A stretch of DNA of 50,899 bases, taken from contig NW_019774458.1 of NCBI RefSeq assembly GCF_001039355.2, positions 37,857-88,755 of the forward strand. The letters run 5' to 3'. This document shows, one piece after another, positions 43,264-50,899 of this stretch. Numbering within the stretch: the first letter of the stretch is position 1; each line of letters opens with the position of its first letter. The notes beneath the pieces were generated by a model. The model had not been told where the DNA came from and ran no database searches. It worked only from the letters and a program-made list of their open reading frames with translations. The translations under genes were made by a program, and so were the position numbers. Source of the DNA: Lingula anatina (taxonomy: Eukaryota > Brachiopoda > Lingulata > Lingulida > Lingulidae).

Positions 43264-46200
43264 AGTACTACAACCTGAGGCGTTATCTTGGGAAAGTAAT
43301 GGTGATGACAATGATCCCTTGATCTCAGATGTCCTTCAAACTGGTACTCAGTATGTTGAAGCTAGTCCTGAAAGTAATCCAATAAGCGATTCCAGGCTGG
43401 TTACGTCAGCTATGGGTTGTTCTGTTGGGGGTGTCCCATCATATGCTCCAAATTCTGCTGATGCTGGCAAGTCAAATGTCAATTTTTGTATCTCTTACCA
43501 ACCTGCTGGTCGGGGAAGTGAGGGAATGGAATTGACTGACAAAGCTGGTGCCGGTGGAAGGAGGGGACGGGGACGACCTTTTTGCTCTAGGGGCAAAGGC
43601 CGAAGATACTATGTACCGGAAGAGGGTGCTGAGAGTTATTCAAAAGGGGGAGTTGACACCACTGAACTAAGATCGCAGACTATAATGTCATCTCTCAGAA
43701 CAGAACCAAGCGTGACCCAATTAAGCATAGTTTCATCTTTTGTCACAATGAAAGTCGGAAATATTAAAGTTAAAGCAAAAATTGACACTGGCGCAGAAGC
43801 TTCTGTTTTATCATCCAAAATTTATCAGCAATTACCCAATCCTCCCAAAAAACTTGGCGATTGCCAAATGCAGCTGGCCAGTGAAAAATCAAAAATTTCT
43901 GGCTTTGTGGTGTCACCAGTTTACATGGAAATAGGACCTGTTCATTTTAAAGAAAATTTATATGTGGCACCCATTCAAGATCAAATGCTACTGGGTCATG
44001 ATATCTTACAATTTCTTGGGGCAGTACTTGATTTAAAAGATCAAGCTTTGATTATTAACAACCAAAAAGTCCCTATTCAAACTCAAACAACTGGCAATGA
44101 TCCCACCATTGCTCGGGTAAGTCTGAGTAGGGGTATCACGGTCCCTCCTAGATCAGTGTCTCGGGTCACTTGTAATATTAGTGAACCTGTAGAAAAATAT
44201 TACATTGAATCGACGGAGGAGACTGTGTTAATCCCTCGTAGTATTCAGACTGCCTGTTCTAACCCGGTGGTGTGCATTGTCAATCCCACTGACTCTTTTA
44301 GAAAATTCAAAAAGGGACAAATTATAGCGAGAGCAGTGGAATTTGATCAAATTTTGTACCAAGTACCCCAAGGTTCTGTTTCTGAAAATACTACCAACCC
44401 GGCCTGTGATGCGTGCTTTTATGAAGGAAAATTTGATCTTGGGGGTAAGTGTAATCATAGTAGCACTACTCCTAAAACATGGATTGAATTTCCTGATGAA
44501 AGTGCCATCCCGACTCAATTACCCGATCATGACAAACATTGGAGTCAGATATTTGGTCAAATGACTCTCCCGATGGATCCCAGTGATGAGACTTTGGTCA
44601 AACAATCTGCCCTTGATTCAGACACCCTTAGGAAACATGACGTTCCTAATCAACGCCCTATTAAGAAGGTTACACGCCAAATGTATGGGTATAAGTCACA
44701 TACATCAAGGAGTCATTCCTGTAGGCCGTGTACACCGAAACCCCCCAATTCAAACTTGTTCCCAATGGTCAATGTGATTCAATCTGAGTCGACCCCTTCA
44801 GATGTAAACAATGATTCTCAATTTCTTCAAAATCTACCCGAACATGTCAAACCCGTTTTTCAAAACTCTAAAAATTTCATGTCCCAAGATCAAAAACAAA
44901 TCTTATTTCAAATTTTACAAGAATACCAAGATGTTTTTGCAAAGCATGATTATGATCTTGGCAATTTTACAGAAATTGAACATGAAATTGATACAGGCGA
45001 TGCAAGGCCCATCAAACAACGCATGCGCCGCACACCAGCCTGTTTTGTTAATGAAGAAGAAGAACATCTAAATAAAATGTTAAAGGCTGGTGTTATTCAA
45101 GAATCTACATCTGATTGGGCGTCAGCTCCTGTTTTGATCAGAAAACGTGACGGTAGTGTACGGTGGTGTATCGATTATCGTGCACTAAACAATGTGACAG
45201 TGAAAGACACATTCCCTCTTCCCCTTATGGAAGATTGTCTCGATACTTTGGCAGGAAATAATTGGTTCTCCAAAATTGATGCCAACTCTGCTTATTGGCA
45301 GGTTAAAATCAAAAAAGAAGACCAAAAGAAAACTGCTTTCGTGACAAAATATGGCCTGTTTGAACATTGTAAAATGGGGTTTGGGCTCACAAATGCCCCT
45401 GCAACATTTTCCAGGGTTGTCAATCTGTTAATGAGGGGTCTCACTTGGAAGACAGTTCTGGCATTCCTGGATGACATTCTGGTCATGGGAAAGTCTTTTG
45501 CTGATCACGTCACTAATCTGACAGAGGCTTTAGAGAGATTTCGAAAATACGGGATAAAGCTAAAGGCAAGAAAATGTTTATTTTTTCAAAAAGAAGTTGA
45601 ATTCCTAGGGAGGGTGGTCTCTAACAGTGAATTGAAAATGAATTTAAAAGATATAGAAACAATCCAGTCATGGCCAAAGCCCAAAAATGCAAAAGAAGTA
45701 GAAAGGTTTATGGGTTTAGTAAATTATCATCGCACTTTTATCAAAAATTTTGGAGAAATCTCTCAGCCTTTGTATCAACTGACCGGGAACAAACCTTTTA
45801 TCTGGGACTCAGACTGTGAGGGAGCATTTGTTGCATTGAAAAGGACTTTAGCTGAACCACCTGTGTTAGCTTTGCCTAATGATACAGATCCATTCATTTT
45901 GGATACTGATGCTTCAGATGTTGCAATTGGTGCAGAATTAATCCAAGTCCAGAATGGTCGGGAAAGAGTTATTGCCTATGGTAGCTATGTCCTGACCCCT
46001 GAGCAAAGAAAATACTGCACTACCCGAAAAGAACTACTGAGTATTGTGAGGTTTACTCGCCAATTTAAATACTATCTTTTGGGAAGAGTGTTTACTGTCA
46101 GAACAGATCATTCCAGCCTGACTTGGTTATTGCGTTTCAAAGATCCACAGGGGCAGCTAGCCAGGTGGATTGAGGAGTTATCTCAATACCACATGATCAT

Positions 46201-48166
46201 TACCCACCGGTCTGGTAAAAAACATACTAATGCCGACACCCTTTCTAGAAAACCAGATCGGTTAGCTCCCTGTTCTAATTATATTGCCGGCCTAAAACCC
46301 AAAGATCTCCCTTGTGGCGGTTGCAAGTTTTGTGAACGTGCCCACAAAAATTGGGGAGAATTCTTTGAAAACGTGGATGACGCAATTAACCTTGCTTCTG
46401 ACGTAAATGTGGTGAGTCATGCTTCACATGGTAGTGACAGTCTGAATTTCCCAGAAAGACAAAGTCCCCAAATTGACTGTATTTCACAGCTCGTACTCAA
46501 TCTTATTAGCAACTGGGATGAATGCCACAACCAAACTCATGGGCCTTCTATACAAATTTTAAGTTCAACAGGGGAGGTCAAATTAACATCTATTGCCCCC
46601 ATTCAAGACTCCAGTCAAAATTCATCATTACAATGTTGGGGTTATTCTGTTGATACCTTAAAAGAAGAACAAGAAAAAGACCCTGATTTAGGTCATCTCC
46701 GACAATGGTTGCTAACAGGTAAAAGTCCTGAAAAGGGAGAACTCTTCGCAAGCAGTCCTGTTGCAAAGTGTTACTGGCTTAACAAAGAATTTTTCATTCT
46801 TTCACATGGCGTTATTTACAAAAAGAACATCAAAGCAGATGACCAGAAACTAGTAATTCCAGCTAGTTTAAAAAATGAAATTTTATCCCTACACCATGAT
46901 ATACCCACTTCTGGTCATCAAGGAATCTCCCGTACCAAATTCCGCCTGAAAGAAAAATTTTACTGGGTCAATCTCAATAAAGATGTAGAAAACTTTATTA
47001 ACACTTGCGACTCTTGTAACCAAAACAAGAAAAAGGACGCTTATGGGAGAGTACCTCTAATTGAGTACAGAGCTGGAGCCCCAATGGAAAGGGTCCATAT
47101 TGATTTCATGGGACCTCTACCAAAAACATCAAACGGACATGAGTATTGCCTTGTTATGGTTGATCAGTTCACCAAATGGGTAGAGTGTGTGCCTTTGCCT
47201 TCACAAACAGCTGAGGTTACAGCTAAAGCGGCAATCGATAATTTTTTCTCTAAATTTGGATATCCACTTAATATATTCTCGGACCAGGGGCGAAATTTTG
47301 AAAGTAAATTGTTTGCTGCTATGTGTCGTGCTTTGTGCATTCACAAATCCCGAACTACACCCTATAGACCCTCCGCTAATGGCCAGGTGGAGAGGTTTAA
47401 CCGTACCATCATGGATGCCGTTCGTTGTTTCATCCGCAAGGATCAACATGAATGGGATAAATACATCCAACAAATAGCAGGGGCTATAAGATCAACCATT
47501 AACCGGAGCACAGGGTACACGCCCAATATGCTCATGTTAGGGAGGGAAGTTAATATCCCAGCCCATCTGATGTTTCCCCATGAAACAAGTAAGCAACACC
47601 AGGATTATGGTGAATTTGTGGCTGACCTGGTGCAAAGAATACAACATTCTCATACAACAGCCAGAGAGAGACTCCAATCTACATCAAGGAGAATGAAGCG
47701 GGATTATGACCTTAAGATCTTACTCCGACCTTATGGTGAAGGGGATCTTGTCTATGTATTAGACAAATCAACACCTAAAGGCAAATCTCGCAAGCTACAC
47801 TCACCATGGAAAGGACCTGGAATCATTGAGGCTAAGCTGAGCTCATATCTGTATAGAGTAAAGTTAAAGAATGCCCTTGTCGTCTTAAACCATGATCTGT
47901 TGAAACCCTGCACTGATAGGAGAATTCCAGCATGGATAAAGGCGCATAATGCAAGGAAATCTCAAACTGACACTCTTAATGATACTACTGACACCACTTT
48001 ATATTGTGTTTGTAGAGAACCATATGGTGGACGGTTCATGATTCAGTGTGATTTTTGCGATGAATGGTATCATGGGTCCTGTGTTAATATCACAGTGACT
48101 GATGCCTTGGATATTGATAAATATAAATGTCCTCGTTGCAAACAAACTGAACAACATATAACCTAA
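43206..48166 (+). CDS. pol: Pol polyprotein: protease, RT, RNase H, integrase and PHD finger
   Basis: Made as a Gag-Pol fusion by the -1 shift; open frame to TAA at 48164-48166 (about 1650 residues). Order: Gly/Arg-rich segment (43555-43610); aspartic protease with DTGA (43786-43797) and LLGHDIL; reverse transcriptase from about 44980 with RWCIDYRALN and the FLDD catalytic box (45463-45474); RNase H (DTDASDVAIGAE from about 45900, TDHSS, NADTLSR); a Cys-rich spacer (CGGCKFC); integrase with HHCC zinc region (HHDIPTSGHQG ... CDSCNQ), catalytic D (HIDFMG, 47097), D (FSDQG, 47277) and E (GQVERF, 47385), and a GPY/F-like segment (WKGPGIIEAKL). The last 55 residues are a C4HC3 PHD finger (48001-48150). 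All catalytic residues are present. No chromodomain. Confidence 0.93.
48001..48150 (+). other. PHD finger domain at the integrase C terminus (KDM7/PHF8-like pattern)
   Basis: Eight zinc ligands: CVC, CDFC, H in WYHGSC, its C, and CPRC. The sub-motifs CREPYGGRFMIQCD, EWYHGSC and DIDKYKCPRC are the pattern of PHD fingers in the PHF2/PHF8/KDM7 group, which read trimethylated H3K4. A Trp and a Met sit where the reader cage would be. Binding is inferred from the family, not shown. Confidence 0.85.
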
Positions 48167-48172
48167 AATCTG

Positions 48173-48193
48173 TGTGTTCATTTATCATTTCAG
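48173..48193 (+). promoter_or_regulatory. Candidate 3' splice site before ORF3
   Basis: TGTGTTCATTTATCATTTCAG, a pyrimidine-rich run ending CAG, abuts the ORF3 ATG. Consensus donors exist upstream: 39816 (in the LTR), 40288 (leader, AAAG|GTAAGG) and 43220 (AAG|GTAAGC, inside the frameshift region). A spliced subgenomic RNA could therefore present ORF3 first. It could be chance; no transcript evidence. Confidence 0.45.
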
Positions 48194-50749
48194 ATGGCCC
48201 AGCAGCAACAGTCCAAGAGTAAAGTTCTGGATGAATTGGAAATATGGAAGAAATTCCGTGTATTCCCAGCCATCCAAGCCGGGGACTTTGTCCAAAATCT
48301 TGTAGAAGCTCTGCCCGGTAAAACTGACAAAATCCAACAGTCAGTATTAGACGTAGTGGACTTGTGTAAAATCCAAATGGCCAAAGCTAAGAAGAAGGGT
48401 GAGTATTACTCATGGCTGCGCGAATTGGCGTCTGAGGTACTCTCCAAGGGGATTTCCAATAGAAATTGGGTGGAAAAACATATCTCCAAACTCCCACCTA
48501 ATCCTAAGACTGGGAAATCCAGGAAACCAGTGCGACCCAAACCTATTGGGGAGCCAAGTGTTTTCTCGGGACCAGTCAGGGATATAAGGTTGGGAACTGA
48601 CCCCACTATTACCCAAACCTCTTTTGTGGTGTCTGGGGGAGGGGGGACTTCCACACCAGTTCCTTCAACATCAGCAGAGGCCATGGAGGTGGACATCCTG
48701 GAGGGGGAGGTCTATTCTGGGGAGTCTGGCAATTCTTCGGAATTGCTTGGATCCTCAGATGGATCTGCTACCAAAGGGAGCCCTAAACCCCGTGAGTCTC
48801 CTTTGGAAAAGTCCCCAAGCCTTGTGTATTCCATGGAGGGTAGTAGAAGGGCAGCCTTGGCGCGTATTGCCGCGAATTTACCACCCCCATCTTCTGCTTC
48901 TGTCTATGTTAGTACGGGGGAGAAAGCCCATTCAGTTGGGCAAGTATCCCAAGCCGGAAAACAAGAGCCTGCCAGTACGGGGGAGAAAGCTCATTCAGTT
49001 GGGCAAGTATCCCAAACCGGAAAACAGATTAAAAGGCCAATTCCATCCTTAATGAGCCTCTCCTTCCCTTCCTTGCCTAGTACGGGGGAGAAAGCCCATT
49101 CAGTTGGGCAAGTATCCCAAACCGGAAAAAGCCTTTCCTTCCCTTCCTTGCCTAGTACGGGGGAGAAAGCCCATTCAGTTGGGCAAGTATCCCAAACCGG
49201 AAAAAGCATCAATCCCTTTTCTGAATCTGCGAGTACGGGGGAGAAATCCCAATCCGGAAAAAGCAGAAAGAAGAAAAGAAAGCCCAAATCAGCAAAATCG
49301 TCCAAGTCAGGTCAGTCTGTGCAGAAGCCAGCGACTGTGGCTGCATCTGGGGAATCTCGGAAACGAGAATCTCTGATTGAGTCTGTGGGGGAACCTAGCC
49401 TAAAAGTGGCTAAGGTTGAACCCAAAATGACAAAATGTCAGGTCCCTGGATGTAGTGACCCCAATATTGAAAGGGGTGCAGTCAAGGTACATGCTATGAC
49501 CCATATACCTGAAATTTTTGACGAGGGTTTGGGTACCATCCCTGAAATCGTGGCTCTTAGGGTGAAAGCATTGGAGTGCGCCACATCGCTCATTTTTGGC
49601 ATTAATAAACCTTTACAAAGCCTATGCGATTTTATATCTGCATCAGGCGAAAAATTTGGCCTCAAAAAGATCAGGGGGTTTGGCGAAGCCCAACGGCAAG
49701 CCATGCAAGCCTTCTGTAAAGAGCTTGGTGTCACTCTGCCCCAGCAAGTAACCTTAAAGCCAGCCAACTCTGTGGGTGCACTTGTACATTGGCGAGCTGT
49801 GCTGAAGCTAGCTTCATGCATGAATCCAGTCCAACGGGATTTATGGCTCAATAATTTCAAGGTGCCTGCAGGTATCCAGAGGACAACAGTGGCAGACGTA
49901 GTGATGGGAGTCGGAGTCCAGGCTTTCGATAGCCATTTCCACTTGGACAGGACTCTCCAAGCTTATAATCTGCCGTCCAATGGAACCCTGGAGAATCTGA
50001 GGGAGAAAGTTCCTGTGCCAGAGGGTAAGGAGGTCAATCTGGTGGGTTCGGTAGCGGTGTATTGTGATCCGGAGAGGTATCCAACTCGGAGTGCCTTGCT
50101 AACTAAGCCGGAGAACATGCACATAGCTATTGGATTTCATCCGAAAAAGGCCATCCAATCCCCTGCTTTGCGGGAACAGTATCTCAAAGACTTCAGGACG
50201 TTGGTTAAAGATTCACATGTCCAAGCCATAGGAGAGGTTGGTCTCGATTTCTCAGAGTCCTCCCATGTCTGGCAGGATCAGGAAGATCTGCTTAATGATT
50301 TACTGCCCTCAGTAGTTGACAGCAAGGTGTTAGTGCTGCATTGTCGTGGGATGGGTAGTGGTGACTGTGTGTATGCCATCAGGCATCTGTTGTCAATCCT
50401 TCAAAGGAACAACATCCCTGAGCATCAGCCCATCCATTTCCACTGTTTTACAGGGAGCAAGCAGCTCATGGAGATGTGGTTGCGTGTTTATTACAACACG
50501 TACTTTGGCTTCACCAGGCTGGTGAATACCTTCAACAAATCCCAGTTGGAGGCGGTCAAAGCTGTCCCGGAGTGTAAACTACTCTTGGAATCTGACGCAC
50601 CATATTTTCATGCCCAAAACATCAGGGCTTCTACACCATATTTGCTGTTTGAGACAGCGGAAATCATAGCAGAGGCTAGGGGTGTCGAGGTTAGGCATAT
50701 ACTCGACATTACTGTCACAAATGGTATTAAATTATACCAAAATGAGTAA
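48194..50749 (+). CDS. ORF3: zinc-finger and TatD-family nuclease protein of the retrotransposon
   Basis: 851 residues, starting 27 nt after the pol stop and in the same frame as pol. The N-terminal 120 residues are of unknown fold, Lys-rich after that. Residues about 240-358 hold a tandem repeat (STGEKAHSVGQVSQTGK, four copies and a partial fifth). A basic stretch KSRKKKRKPKSAKSSK looks like a nuclear localisation signal. A C2H2-like zinc finger (C-x4-C-x12-H-x3-H) starts at about residue 415. A helical region follows (about 440-570). The TatD metal-dependent hydrolase domain fills 578-851: DSHFHLD (H581, H583), GEVGLDF (E681), LHCRG (H716), HFHCFTG (H748, H750), ESDAP (D801). All known TatD metal ligands are present, so it is probably an active 3'-5' exonuclease/endonuclease on DNA, or RNA. 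No signal peptide or transmembrane helix. Confidence 0.88.
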   Translation: MAQQQQSKSKVLDELEIWKKFRVFPAIQAGDFVQNLVEALPGKTDKIQQSVLDVVDLCKIQMAKAKKKGEYYSWLRELASEVLSKGISNRNWVEKHISKLPPNPKTGKSRKPVRPKPIGEPSVFSGPVRDIRLGTDPTITQTSFVVSGGGGTSTPVPSTSAEAMEVDILEGEVYSGESGNSSELLGSSDGSATKGSPKPRESPLEKSPSLVYSMEGSRRAALARIAANLPPPSSASVYVSTGEKAHSVGQVSQAGKQEPASTGEKAHSVGQVSQTGKQIKRPIPSLMSLSFPSLPSTGEKAHSVGQVSQTGKSLSFPSLPSTGEKAHSVGQVSQTGKSINPFSESASTGEKSQSGKSRKKKRKPKSAKSSKSGQSVQKPATVAASGESRKRESLIESVGEPSLKVAKVEPKMTKCQVPGCSDPNIERGAVKVHAMTHIPEIFDEGLGTIPEIVALRVKALECATSLIFGINKPLQSLCDFISASGEKFGLKKIRGFGEAQRQAMQAFCKELGVTLPQQVTLKPANSVGALVHWRAVLKLASCMNPVQRDLWLNNFKVPAGIQRTTVADVVMGVGVQAFDSHFHLDRTLQAYNLPSNGTLENLREKVPVPEGKEVNLVGSVAVYCDPERYPTRSALLTKPENMHIAIGFHPKKAIQSPALREQYLKDFRTLVKDSHVQAIGEVGLDFSESSHVWQDQEDLLNDLLPSVVDSKVLVLHCRGMGSGDCVYAIRHLLSILQRNNIPEHQPIHFHCFTGSKQLMEMWLRVYYNTYFGFTRLVNTFNKSQLEAVKAVPECKLLLESDAPYFHAQNIRASTPYLLFETAEIIAEARGVEVRHILDITVTNGIKLYQNE
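48910..49265 (+). repeat. Coding minisatellite in ORF3
   Basis: Units of about 51 nt (AGTACGGGGGAGAAAGCCCA...) at 48911, 48974, 49079 and 49154 with a partial unit at 49232. The third and fourth are spaced by an identical 24-nt Ser/Phe/Pro linker. Near identity at DNA level implies recent expansion. Confidence 0.9.
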
Positions 50750-50855
50750 ACTGGTCATTTACCATCTTACCAAATTATATATATACCATCTTACCAAATT
50801 ACAAAGTACAGCTTTTTATTTAGTTTTTTACATTTGTATATATGAATATAGAATC

Positions 50856-50897
<42 letters not shown>

Positions 50898-50899
50898 TT
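50750..50899. other. 3' flank of ORF3: AT-rich, repeats, poly-A and TA run
   Basis: Two copies of ACCATCTTACCAAATTA (50761-50777 and 50787-50803) are followed by AT-rich sequence, a long A run and (TA)n. Neither the 414-bp LTR nor a purine tract ending at TG is present, so the element continues past the window or is truncated here. Confidence 0.7.

Larger units (their letters stand above)
39514..50899 (+). mobile_element. Ty3/gypsy LTR retrotransposon with PHD-integrase and TatD-nuclease ORF3
   Basis: Order: LTR (39514-39927), PBS (39930), leader, gag (40740-43208), -1 frameshift site, pol with PR-RT-RNase H-integrase order (to 48166), ORF3 (48194-50749). PR-RT-RH-IN order and FLDD in RT place it in Ty3/gypsy. 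About 10 kb of coding sequence has no stop or frameshift other than the two gene boundaries, and the LTR copies are nearly identical, so insertion is recent and activity is plausible. The 3' LTR and polypurine tract are not in the window, so the right boundary is unknown. ORF3 has no signal peptide or membrane segment and is not an envelope gene. Confidence 0.88.

Noticed and set aside
43319-43321. Independent start of pol at a TTG
   Set aside because: The frame is open upstream to the frameshift heptamer at 43199, so entry by -1 frameshifting explains it better than a non-AUG start.
48910-49265. Regularly spaced direct repeats resembling a CRISPR array
   Set aside because: They are in-frame units of a coding minisatellite in a eukaryotic ORF, with unequal spacers that are partly identical.
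49438-49860. Antisense 140-codon ORF within ORF3
   Set aside because: Shadow frame opposite a well-supported coding region.
48194-50749. ORF3 as an envelope gene (errantivirus-like element)
   Set aside because: No signal peptide, transmembrane helix or fusion-peptide-like segment; the domains are a zinc finger and a TatD nuclease.

Overview
The window is animal nuclear DNA: intron-split genes with GT/AG junctions, a LINE, MITE-like elements, long microsatellites, a vertebrate-type tRNA and a Ty3/gypsy retrotransposon. A marine invertebrate, perhaps a mollusc, is plausible, but this rests on the general look of the repeats and not on a marker gene. The assembly is a draft, with one long N gap (38525-39511) and single Ns at 608, 22304 and 32178. 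Several of these sit on repeat or duplication boundaries.

Layout. 1-6000: dispersed repeats and unassigned AT-rich DNA. 6000-15000: a minus-strand secreted-protein gene (signal-peptide exon at 14840-14942, last exon at 6023-6225) whose large intron holds exons of an unrelated plus-strand Cys-rich secreted protein (9226-11981); several MITE-like inverted-repeat elements lie among them. 15882-16949: an intronless class A GPCR-like ORF. 17598-20763: a broken, 5'-truncated LINE on the minus strand. 21691-23015: MITEs and a tRNA-Val(TAC) gene with decayed copies. 23371-37918: two tandem minus-strand SLC22-type transporter genes, each resolved here into ten exons. The second gene carries a near-perfect 1.8-kb repeat of exons 7-9, probably an assembly artefact, and an exon-1 relic.

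37947 to the end: a young, apparently intact plus-strand Ty3/gypsy LTR retrotransposon, the most interesting content. Its LTR begins 28 bp upstream of the start codon of the second SLC22 gene. It has three long uninterrupted ORFs: (1) Gag with an N-terminal helix-hairpin-helix and a CCHC knuckle; (2) Pol (protease, RT, RNase H, integrase) ending in a PHD finger of the KDM7/PHF8-like pattern, reached by a canonical -1 frameshift heptamer TTTAAAC directly before the gag stop, with a foldable pseudoknot downstream; (3) an 851-codon ORF3 combining a coding minisatellite, a C2H2-like zinc finger and a complete TatD-family metal-dependent nuclease domain. ORF3 starts right after a splice-acceptor-like CAG and shares the pol frame. 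The 3' LTR is not in the window. A retroelement with a TatD nuclease as third ORF and a chromatin-reader PHD on its integrase, located at a gene start, is the best candidate for an undescribed system here.
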